The notes under the pieces were generated by a model. The model saw nothing but the letters and a program-made list of their open reading frames with translations, was not told where the DNA came from and did no database searches. Source: Micropterus salmoides (Eukaryota > Chordata > Actinopteri > Centrarchiformes > Centrarchidae). Taken from it: a DNA stretch of 64,000 nucleotides. Below, piece by piece: positions 13,101-25,100 of the stretch. The stretch lies in NCBI RefSeq assembly GCF_014851395.1, contig NW_024040928.1, positions 15,949,012 to 16,013,011 of the forward strand, in the 5' to 3' direction. Positions within the stretch are counted from its first letter, which is position 1. Every line of letters begins with the position of its first letter. The position numbers and the translations under genes are program-made.

Positions 13101-16100
13101 TTTTTTTAAATCAAAGCCTAATTAAGCTAATGATAGCTGATGTCAATATTGCCAAAGCACCACGACAATGAAAGGTCAACATTTAACATGAAATCCATTT
13201 CTCTATTTGTGTGTGCTACGATTTCGGAGAAATAAACAATCTGCACATCCAGCTCCAGTGCTCTGAATGTCCTCCACATTCTGGATGGAAGTCATTCTTT
13301 TTTTTTTTTGGTGCCTCGCGACACACAAAAAGCTCAGCGTGTCTGTGTTGACAGCGGAGCAGCCTTGGATGTGTACAGCTGCTGTGGCCTGTAGCAGGGC
13401 GCTGTTCATGGTGTCAGTCTCGGTCCATCTCTGCGTCTCAATGCTCCAGACTTCTCAGTCTCTTGAATGGCAATGGAGTAGTTGCCATGGCAATCGCAGC
13501 AAAGGGGGGCTTAAGGATAGTGTGATTTTTCAGGGGAGGGGGAAGTCAACTTAACATTGGAAATTTGTATCTGACAGAAGTAACGGTGGAGACTTAACGC
13601 TCTTTGCTTACTGATACCGTATGTTTCTCTGCAATATTTTGGGGATTCCAAGGTATTTAGAGCAGATTCTGGCTCTAGTAAGTAAAGAAAAGCTCCTACA
13701 CACTCCCTGAAGCGAAACATTTTACTGATGAATAAAAAAGGTTTCAATCTGAAAAAAAGGCCTTCCTCAGGTCAGGCGTGTGGTTAGAGGGCAGCATCTG
13801 CACACAGCGATTGCCTCGTGTGTCTCCAGAGTTTCTCTGGAGTGCAGTAAAAAATGTAAAAACATAAATATTATACAATATGTACTAGAAATTAACTAAA
13901 TCAATAGACACTGATGCATTTGCTGGCACAGTGTTACATAACAGCTGGCCCCACCACATTCTCCTTAGAGAGCTTAAAAGCTGAGACATTCCTCATGTCA
14001 GAAGCACTTTTTTATCAATGAAATGTTGTACTCATGAGCCTCAGATCATGTGCAGGACCCTACCTTTATCATTTGCCCTGATATTGACTTTTGACGGACA
14101 TCTTGTATAAGTCAAATGAGTAGAGTATACATTCTTGTATATATCAGTCATGTTGTAAGATTTGGTACTTTGACAGTTTGCAATTTAATCAGGTCTAAGA
14201 CTGACCTGTGACAATGTGAAAAAAACGTTTATTATATATTTGCTCATTAATTAATCAAGCCGTCTCATTAACTTGCAACAATAGACACCTACTGGTTTTA
14301 ATGAGGACTGGCAGCAGTAAATCTTTAGACTTGAACAAATCCAAAATTATTGGACAGACAATAGAAATAAACAGGCTAAAATTTAAATGTCAATATATTC
14401 CATTATGACGATGAGGCATTTCCAGCTGCCTGTGAGCACTTTAATCAGACAGGAGTAGGAGAGGCGGAGCCAAAGGGGTGTCTCCACAGGGCGATCCAGA
14501 CGCTAGAGACAAACCTCGACATAGTGTGGACTCAAACACTGATCTCAGAGAGAGCCAGCGATGCTCTCTTTCTCCTCTCCTACCAACTTTCTCTCCGTGT
14601 CTCTTTTGCTTTTTTTTCCTCCTGAGTCCCCAGGGGTTTCCTCTCACTCTCTCAGTCTCCCTCTGCTCGGCACATAGTCTACTGCTAATCCGCTGAGGGT
14701 GAGGCTAACACAGGAGCTAATGAGATTAGAACACTGTAGGCTTCTTTTCCCTTCTCTCTGCTCTGTGATGCTTTTCATTTATCACTGGCTGCTAATCTGC
14801 GTGCGCTTGTGTGTAACGCAGTGTGTGTAAATGTGGTTTTGGACTAACTATTAGAGTGATGGGACTCATTATGAAAATGTCTGGTGACTGAATAAGATGA
14901 AGTAGGGGACGTGCAGAAACTGGCTGACTGTAAATGTACTACTTTTTGTCAGGTACCAGCATCCAGAATTAATTTTTTGGTCGTGGAGAATTAAATCACT
15001 TCAGTCAGCATTTTGGTTTTAAACATTCAAGTTGCTCTCTCTGCTGTATCCACCTTTTTACTCTGCCACAAATGAATCATCCAGGCATTTTTTACATGAT
15101 TAGTTTTTATTTTTACATGCAACTTTTTTTTTGATTCCCATCTCTCCACGAGGAGATACACTGCAGAGATTACATGGTTCTCCTAACAGAGACCTATTTT
15201 CTGTGATATATTATACTAACCATACCACTGACATTTAATATGAGGAAAAGTCAAGATTGCTTGGAAACTGGACCTATTTAAGGTGAATAAATCACTCAAA
15301 TAGTACTAGGAGGTGGTGATGGAGCAGTGGATAAGACAAATACCTTTGGCGTGAGAGAACCGGGTTCAAATCCACTGTGAGACACCACTGTGTCCCTCAG
15401 CAAGACACTTAACCCCTAGTTGCTCCACAGGCGTGCGACCTCTGACATATATAGCAATTGTAAGTCGCTTGGGATAAATGTAATGTAACTACTGCCAAAG
15501 AGGTACCTTTACACACTAAATAATATCTTTCTATCATGATTGCCGCTCTTTCAACACCCTGGGCTAAAATATTTAATTTGTAGTCTTTCCTCTAAGAAGA
15601 ACCTTTGACCTGAACCCACGAACCGTGTCTCCCTGTACACCAGCTGATGTCAATTGCTTTTGCTACTCACTGGAAGGCATCCAAACTCCTCCTTCCTGCT
15701 TCAGTGGATTCAAGATGTGATTTGTTTAGAAAACTTTTCTAGAGAATCATCTACATAAAGCTAGAATTCCCTTAAGACAAGACCTGATCTATAATTATGA
15801 AACATATCAGGAACTCTTTTGCTGGATTGTCCTTTGATTATTGATCTCCTCCATTAGAAATCCTGGCTGCCATGTGTGTTCACCCTTTTTCGTATTCCTT
15901 CTTCCTTCTCTCCTTCCTTTTCATTCTTTACTTGCTCAAATGTGACCTCAGGTAAGGACATGGGAGGTTGTAAAGGATTTTTACCTTACTACCATTCGGT
16001 ATGTCCAACAAAACATACAGTATATGAAATTACAAGTTCTGTATGTTTAAAAATTCTTGATAATAAGGTTGGGTGACAACTCAACATTACTGTTTGCTGA

Positions 16101-19100
16101 CTTTTTGTAGAATCGTATTGCGATGATCATAATGTGTTACTGTTTTATAAAGTTTTGTTGTCCAAACTAATGACTGGAAGCAAAATGTAATTAAAAACAA
16201 AGAAAAGGAGTAATAGCAGGTTTTGTTTTACACATTTGATGAACACTTTCATTGCATTAAACATCTATATCATAAGTTTAAATGTGATTTTATATACTGA
16301 TTATCTAAAAATGGTATATGTCAATTATTATAAATTATATTTATTTTAACGATGTTGCCCAATGCTCTGCTGTTATTCATAATATAAAGTTGCAAGAGTA
16401 AGAGTGAAGACTGAATGACATTGGGGAGGAGAGAAAGAGCGAGAGGGCTGGAACATTGTCTGTCGCGGAACAAAATGTGTTGGCAGCCAATCTCAGACCA
16501 ATCTCGCCGCGCTGACTGGCAGGTGGCGTGGCCTGTCAGGCCGTTGACACTGCATGGTAGATCATGGTCATGGTCGATGTAGATCTTTTTTTAAGCATTT
16601 CCCTGTGCGTATCCATGCTTGTGTGTGAGTTTGCACAATGGTAAAACTGTCATTTTGAAAAATATTTAGAAGCTTCTAAGCAAAGAATGGTCTAAAAAAT
16701 ATCTGTAATCCTGTGGTGAAATAATAAGGTGGAGTGCAAACAGTGTATATAATTACTGCAAAAAAGCACACACACTTCACGAACACCATGACTGAGAGGC
16801 ATGGTGTGGAAGAACCACTCAATGAGCTAAGTGATGAGGTGTAAATTTATCAATGACTTATACACATAAATTACACCCATTTGAGTTGATATATGCGAGT
16901 GTGCGTGTACGTTTTTGCATGACTAATTGTCCATCCCTCACGCTTCCAGTGGATGATTCTGAATGCTTTCCATAGACGCACACATATCCTCTCCGCACTG
17001 GATTTGCCCTGATCCTCATTCAGACCATTTACCCAACCACGATGGTTACACAAACCAACAAATATGTGTGCGTAATTCCCCTAATCCATCCTGCTCTCCC
17101 TGTGAATGTCTTCTAGGCCTTTCCATGGGGTCCGTCTAACTACCAGTGTGGTGAAGAGGGAAATGAGCGTGGCTTTACAAGCTGAGCCCACCCGGAGCTT
17201 TAATTAGAATATCACTGGAATGAGCTTTGGCTACAAGCGGTCATATCGACCTTAACTTCTGAAGAAAATATGGTCTGTCTACTGTTGTAAATGAGCTTTT
17301 TTATGTATGTTTATTACGCTATCGTAAAAGTGATGAATACAAAACCGGAACAACCGAAAATAAATATCCTTAATTTTACTTCATCCTCCCAACTAATTAT
17401 TTGGCAAAACTCGCTCTGTCCTCTCTGGACCGTTCCCACAGTCATTTAAATCCTCATAACCAACAAATTATATCCTCTTCATTCACATGAACACAAAGTA
17501 ACTCTCCTTATCCCTCATTGACATGGCTGTAATAAGCTTTGATTGACTGCGAGGGGGCAAAATGTGGAGCACGCCCTGCTTCCCATGCAGGGAAATGCAA
17601 GCAGCTCATGATTAGAGCTCCTGATGCTGGGGGTGGGAAATCCCTCTGTTTTGGGCAGGGGGGCCACAGCTCTGTGTTTCAATGGATGTCCAAGAGCTCT
17701 TTTATTTCGTTAGTTAACAGATTGTGCTTGTTTGTGTGTTTACAGAGCTTCCTAGTGAGGTGTGTTTGTTTGTTTGTGCAGAGGCAGAGAGGTGACTCAC
17801 ATTGCAGGGGCAAGTGAACAGCAGATGCTCCCATTAATTAGATGTAATGATCACACTAGTAATAACCTAAGAGGGCTGACCAGAGGGAGAGTTGATTAAT
17901 CTACGAATGGTTGCTAATGAATGCACTGGACTACATGGTATGAAGCCAGGCATGTGAATCTATCAGTGAATCACCCTGTCGGTTTATTCAAGCAGGACAC
18001 ATCAATCTGTGTTTCCCAGGAAGCCTCTTGTTCACTCTCAAGTCATGTCTTCTTGCGCGCTAACCTCATGTGTTCGTGTACTGGCAGCCCAAATGCTCAT
18101 CAAGAGAAAGTAAAATGTACTGTGCACTGCTGGCACCATGTGCTTGTAACTGTTCAGACATACCTTCTGTTTCCGCCTCTCCTTCCTCTTGTCCTCTGTG
18201 TCCTGCAGCATCTTCTCTCTCCACAGGTCAAAGAAGTAGGATGGATTGGTGTAGAACTTCAGACCCTCCTTCCCATCGTCCCTGCAGAGGGACCAGAGAA
18301 AACAAGAAATCTTGTTACATTTTGGTTGGCATGCTGGAGAAGTTTTCTTTCTGTTACGAAGCTAAATAAAAACATCACATAAATCATGTGAAAGAAAGCT
18401 GCAAAAGGTCTCAACCTTTGGGTAATACTAGAGCTGCATCAGTCAGTCGATTAATCAAAAGGGAGTTAATCTGCAGCAAAGGGTAAGGGTACTTGGGGCG
18501 CCCGGCCGGGTGAGGTACTGTGGTGCCCCAACTGGAAAAAAAAGATGGAAAATTCCAAAACTTCCAAGAATTCAAAACTGATGTCTTCACATGTCTTGCT
18601 TTGATCAATCAACAGCCCAAAACCAAAATATTCACTTTACAATAATGTAAGACTAATAAAAAGCAACAAATTTTTCCTATTGCATTTTTGCTTGAAAAAT
18701 GAGCCAAACTTCAAAGTTACTGAACAATTTCCTGTTGATGGACTAATCAGTTAACCAACTGACTGTTTCAGCCATAGACTGTATAAAACATGGACTAATG
18801 CTGCTTTCCAGGCAACTCAAAACTGGGAAATTTCCGACCTACAACTAGAAAAACTATCCTGGAACGCCACTTGAAGTCGGTTTTCCTACTTGTGAACTCG
18901 GAGAAAAAATATGTACAAATAGCAGCTGAATAATGTCAGAAAACAATGTCAGCGCCCATAGAAGCACACATTGTAAATGGTAAAAGGTACATAGTTAACT
19001 AGTAACATATAGGCTATTTATGTCATTTTGCATTTAAACTGCGATCCTTTAACTTAACACCTAAAGCACTGCTGAGGGTGCTACTGTGTGTACACTTTGT

Positions 19101-22100
19101 CACGGTCAGCCAGTTCGGCGTCATGCACCACCATGCACCTGGAACGCTTTGAGGTTGGAAGTTGGAGATTTCAATTTGGAAATTTCCCAGTTCAGAGCAG
19201 TCTGGAACGCGGCAATAGTGTCAGTAACATCACCTATTGGTGTCTGGTGTCTGTGAAGGTTCTCAGTCATCCAGGTCATAGTTATCCAACGAAGTTTGAG
19301 GTCAAGGGCATCTGGACTTTTGAGGATACTAGAATACGTTTCCCCTTTGGTTGGTAACACGCCTCACTACATCCAAAACTCCACTGACTTTGTAAACAAA
19401 GTCCAAGAACTGAAACTGGACACAGATGAAACCCTGGTGTCCTATGATGTGACCTCTTTGTTCACCTGCATCCCCACCATGGAGGCAGTAGAATCCGTAA
19501 GGAAACTGCTACTACAAGACAACACCCTGGACAACAGAACCAGCCTCAGCCCTGACCAGATCTGTAAATTAGTCGACCTCTGTCTAAACACCACCTATTT
19601 CCAGTACAACGGAGGAGTCTACAGACAAAAGCATGGCTGTGCCATGGGCTCACCAGTGTCACCCATTGTGGCCAACATCTACATGAAAGAAGTGGAGGGA
19701 AAAGCCTACTCGTTCAGAGGAACAGCACCGAGCCACTGGTACAGGTATGTGGATGACATGTGGGTCAAAATAAAAGCCCAGGAGGTGCAAGCCTTCACAG
19801 ATCAACTCCGTGGACAGCCACATCAAATTCACACGAGAAGATGTCCACAACAGTTTGGCCTTCCTGGGCACATAAGCTAGGAGTCATCAGAACTTTGCAA
19901 CACAGAGTGGAAAACATACCAACAAGTGCAGAAGCCAGAGAGAATGAACAGAACCACCTGAAGGGGGCACTTAAAGCCTGTGGATACCCTAAATGGACCT
20001 TTGTGAAAACAGCCACAAAATCCAGGAAGAAGACCAACACTACAGGGGATGAGGAGAAGAAGATCAAACACAACAACACTGTGATTCCATACGTGTCTGG
20101 AGTATCAGAGAAACTCAGGAGGATTTTCAACAAACACAACATTCCTGTGTTTTTTAAACCCAAGAACACGCTAAGACAGATGCTGGGACACCCCAAAGAC
20201 CGCACACCCAAACACAAGAAAAGCAATCTAGTGTATGCGGTCCAATGCAGTGAGGAATGGCACAGACCTGTATATTGGGGAAACTAAACAACCACTACAC
20301 AAACGCATGGCTCAACACAGAAGGGCCAACTCCTCAGGTCAAGACTCAGCAGTTTATTTACATCTGAAGGACAGAGGACACTTGTTTGAGGACCACCAGG
20401 TGCACATTTTAGACAGAGAAGATGGATGGTTTGAAAGAGGTGTCAAGGAAGCCATCTACACCAGGGTGGGAGAAGCCGTCGCTGAACAGAGGAGGGCGTC
20501 TACGCCACCACTTATCCCCCACTTACAATGCTGTCCTTTCATCACTTCCCAGGAAACTGAACAAGCATTTCCTCTTGGTCTCAGGTGAAGATACCAACGA
20601 TGGCCATTCAGACTTGGCCACGGGAGTTTCTAACAACCATGACAACCACCTAGCGGCTAGCAACCTAAGAGGGCATCCACCGGTCACTCAGAGCAGCCAC
20701 ATCCTTAATTATGCATAACTTTAAGCCCAAATATAATTTAAATGGATAAGTTGTCACACAGTTTATTTCATATCATATCATTTATTCCCTCTCAGCTCTG
20801 CACAGCTCTGTCTTCTTCACTTGCATTACAGAAGCCTCTGTGGTTGGTGGTCATTAGGGGGAACGGTGCCATGAAGACAGGAAGGGAAATTTAAAAACAG
20901 ACTTCTGATGGGCACAGGTAGTTATCAGATCAAAAGGTCAATATTGACGAGGAAATTATCACACACAAAAGGCCCACACATCCTGTCCGGAAAAGTCATT
21001 TTATATCAACATGGGGATAAGCCTTGTTAATTGCACTGCTGTTGTTTCTTCTCTTCTTTCTTAGCCGTTTCCAAATGTCCTTCTTTCTGTGTATGTTATT
21101 TACACCTGATCCGTTTGTGTAATATGTAGAAAGGCTGTCAAAGACCTTGGGACCATCCTCAATTACAAACAACCTTCAATTCTTGTTTCCTTGTTTTATG
21201 AATAAAGCACAATTTGTAGCAGCGGCTCGGTCTGTGTTTGACCAATCAGTAAAATTCTTGCCTGGCAAACTCTACTCAATAATTCTTAACGTGGGAGTAG
21301 GGACTTTATGTAGTTCCAAACACAGGGAAAACTGACAACTTTGAGTTCATCAAAAGGTTCTTGGTCCTGTGGGGAATGTCTTGTGGTGGAAAGACCCAAT
21401 AGAGTTGCAATGTGGGAGGAGCCATTTCTGGCACCCCTTGTTCTGGAAGTAAAAATCCCATTCATTTTCCCCATAGACATTGTTACGTGACTCACAGCAC
21501 TTATATGGCTTTGATGGACATGAAACTGCCCTGTACATGTCATCAGTCCAAAAAAATTATATGGCGTCCAAAATTAACTGGATATATGAGACGTAAAAAA
21601 AAAAAAAAGAAAATCAAAAAGGTACGAGCCTGAATACGTACAGATAGACTACGACTCCCAAAGTGAATTTCGGTGAAAAAAAAAACAACAACTTAAATTA
21701 ACTGTAAAACTGTTAACATGCGCTACCATCGGTGGGCAGAAGCACAAGATTACAGTAAAAAACACAATCTGCAGTTTAAATCCATTCAGCTTTGAATTCT
21801 GGGTAAATTTTGTTTTGTGCTCAACAGCAACAGCAAAGCCTTTTGAATTTGAATTTTCCATGTTGTCCACCACGTTTCTACATGTATGACATTAACAAGT
21901 CGGCAACTTGCAAATTTTCTTTGACTTTCCGAGTTGTTGTTCCGACTTCAGGGGACGTTAACGAGAATTTTCGGGAAATAATTTTTCCGATTAATCTGAC
22001 ACCACATGAATGCACAATGACTGGTTTCTTCTCCACAGCAACGGCAGCCGAAGTTCATGGGTATTGTAGTATTTGGAGCCATTTGCTATGCTAATCTGAC

Positions 22101-25100
22101 TGACAACACAATATTTCTTAGAAACTAAGTCAAAATAATTAAAACATAAAATGGTATTTCAGGTTTCCTTTGACACTAAAAGGAAATACTTGGTCTATCC
22201 TGACCATTCAGTGGTCCTGACTTGTGTTTGCCACTAGGCTTTGAGAGGAAATAATTTGATGATGATGATGCTGATAAGAGCAAAAACACAGAACATAAAA
22301 AGCTTCAGAAGGCAAGAGTGGAAAGTTTAATGATATGCAACACAACAAAGGGAAAGAAAATAGAATTCAACAATGGGGTAAGGCAAGGCTGGAGAGAGAG
22401 CGCTACTGTAGTGTGTGTGCACTGCGGGTAGTATTTGAGTGTTTGTGTAAATCATTATGCATGGTATTCACACCGCGTATATTTGAGGCGTGTGTTTGTG
22501 TGTGAGTGTGTATGTGTGTGAGTGAAAGAGAGAGATAGAAAGCAGAGAGAGTACAGCAGCTGTGCTCTGGGTGGATCTGAGAAAGAACAGCCTGGAGAGG
22601 TGTCCCAGGGAGCCTCCTGGTGTGATGTGTGGAGGGGAGAGGAGAGGACAGGAAAATGTGGAGGGGAGAGGAGGCTTGGATGGACATGAAACTCACCGAA
22701 CAATACATATATATTTTTTATATACCATATACTCAGTCACATTTTAACCTTTATTTATTCCGAGATGGTTTGCTGTGCTTGTATTCTCTTTTTCAACGTA
22801 GTCCCATTTAATATAAAGTAGAGCTGAAACAATTCATTGCTTGAGAAACCTTAATTGGCAATAATTTTAATAATTAAGTTGCAAAAAATTTTCTGGTTCT
22901 AGCGACTGAAATGTGATGATTTTACGCTTTTCTTTGTCTTACGATAGTTAAGTGAATATGGACATTTCATCAAAATATATCAATACGTTTTGAAGGCCTT
23001 ACCTTGGGACCTGTGATGGGCATTTTATAGGCCAAACAACTGACCGATTATTCAAGAAAATAACTGTCAGGTTCAATGATAATAAAAATAATTGTTAGTG
23101 AAAGCGCTAATATTAATACATACGCATGTACACCACTCTTTCTCCCATTGACAAACCAGTAGATCAACGGTCTCTGTCCGACTCTATAATACATACCTAA
23201 ACCTCTCTACTGAACCATGTGCTCGGGGGTACTCAGTTTTTATGTCTAATTCAACAATCCCCATTAATAAATAAAAGAGTGAATAAAAAGGGATGTGTAG
23301 TCTTCAGCCAGCATGAAACAAGAGTAAGACTAGGAAATAACATCAGCAAGGCAGATACTCACACCCACACCCGCTTGGTCTACGCCATGTCAAGGCCCAG
23401 AGATTAAAAACACACCCACGACAGATTTAAACACCACAGCCTACACCTGCGCCTGTCTCCCTACAGTGAGTGCATATGTATACACGTCCATGCACACACA
23501 AAATAACAGGCTTGGTCAGGGCGACAGTATTACACAGAGATGGGTCATGTAAGATGCTGGAGGAGAAAAAAAAAAAGTAGTTAGAGGGAAAACAGAAGTG
23601 GGAAAGCAGCGGGGTGAGATGACTGTGAAATAAAAAGGGAGGGAGTGCTGGCCAGCAGAGCTTTTTATGGATTATTCATCTTCAGATGACTCCCTCTATC
23701 GCTCTGCTCGCCCGGCTCAACCTCAAGGGCTAAGAGAGATGCCTGGTGTAAAAGAGTCACAAGACTATAAAAATATACCAACCAACCCAGGTGCACAAGC
23801 AAGTGTTTAAATACATGCAAAATCAAACTTTGCATCTATTTGAGGTTACAGCAAGCTCACGGCATCTTTCTATTTTCTCTGTGTAGTGCATCATAATGGT
23901 ATAACTCAAGGCCATTTAGGTATTTTTGTGTTAACACAGAGTGAAGTAGTCAGTCTCTTTTTGTAATTTTTCCTGAAGAGAGTGGAAACAGACAAGGTCG
24001 ATGAAGTTAGCATCATGCTGGGCTCAGAACAGGAAATGCAACCTTCCAGTTGTACACCATGTGAGGATTTTCTTAAAGACTGGAACAATGGCACCATCAT
24101 ATTATATTCTAGGGTCATCATTTCACTTGCAAAATGTCGTTTAAATGCACATTATTACTGATTTTTAGCATACAATAAAAAAAAAAAAAACAACATCAAA
24201 CCCAGAAACCAACTTTTCGTAAAGTTAGTCAAACAGACTGGATTCAGACCTGTAGGGCGTGAGGATGTTGAGAGGTGGCGGCTGCTCGCACGTCTGGAAG
24301 GTCTCCTGCAGAGGGATGGGCAGCGACTTGCGGTCAAACAGCTGCTGGTCTTGAATTGTGGAACTCCTGAAAGCCTTCCTCATGGTGATGTCCTGAAGAG
24401 ACACTACGGAAGGAATGGAAAGATGGAGAAGAAAGAAAAGAGAGACAGGGGCCGTTATTAAATCAGGAAAAATATGTGATACATGCATAGTATGTTTGCC
24501 AAGTGTGTGAAGGACAGAAAGATAGATGTAGAGAAAACACATCATTTTAATACCTATGCTTGTTGCTCTTTGGCTCTACTTCCCAAACAATGTTCAGAAC
24601 ACAGTCTCTCTGTCTCACTCATGTCTCTGATAAATAGAATAACTACCATTTTGCTCCATCTCATCATTATCGCCATCAAAAACATCATCACTCCAACGGT
24701 CACAATCAACATTACAGAGTTACTAAGTCTATGGGAAACCACTAATTTCCCTCACGTGGGTTAATGCTACATTGTTGTCCTAATTTAAATTCCCCCCAAA
24801 CAGAAACCCACACATGACGCCAATGCTAGGCTAGGCTAGACTGGGCTAGACTGGGCTAAGGTTCCCTTCAGAGGCTGTGGGAAAAACTGCCCTTCTTTGT
24901 TACTGCAACAGCTGATATTTTCAGAGGGCAAAAGAATGAGAGAGGAAAATCAATGCTGCACAGCTGAAGCTTTCAGAAAAACAAGATGGAGAAATAGCTG
25001 AGGGGAAGAGGAAACACAACCACACCAATGCTATCCCCTCAATCTGGCCAAGTAAAAAACAGCAAATCTTGGAAAGAAATCCAGAGCGTTGCAACTAGAT

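Larger units (their letters stand above)
6789..18163 (-). other. wasf1 intron 4 (11.4 kb)
   Basis: The largest intron between coding exons. It holds the candidate cassette exon (7,552-7,602), CA/TG microsatellites at 9,489-9,509 and 10,111-10,162, and a SINE at 15,312-15,490. Elsewhere it is plain AT-rich sequence with no ORF I believe. A few stretches (9,390-9,475 and 17,130-17,230) have ATTA-type motifs that might mark conserved elements, but this cannot be judged from one species. Confidence 0.75.
19258..20720 (+). mobile_element. Penelope-like retroelement, truncated and frameshifted
   Basis: About 90 bp of a leader (GGTTCTCAGTCATCCAGG), which I associate with Penelope pseudo-LTRs, runs into a 5'-truncated reverse transcriptase. 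Next come an internally deleted linker region and a GIY-YIG endonuclease (DLYIGETKQPLHKRMAQHRR). Coding passes through at least three frames with stops between them. The reverse transcriptase fingers and thumb are missing, so the copy is dead. Reverse transcriptase plus C-terminal GIY-YIG is diagnostic of Penelope-like elements. The element is in the opposite orientation to wasf1. Confidence 0.92.
18282..24249 (-). other. wasf1 intron 3 (6.0 kb)
   Basis: Largely repeat: an ATTAATCG-type element (18,428-18,777), a possible second repeat (18,800-19,215), the Penelope-like element (19,258-20,720), a possible repeat at 21,286-22,090, and another ATTAATCG-type copy (22,819-23,100). From 23,100 to 24,249 I see nothing beyond low-complexity sequence. 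Confidence 0.75.

Noticed and set aside
15312..15385. tRNA gene on the plus strand
   Set aside because: The B-box is present but the sequence continues into SINE body, and the same unit recurs at 36.2 and 38.7 kb; it is a SINE head.
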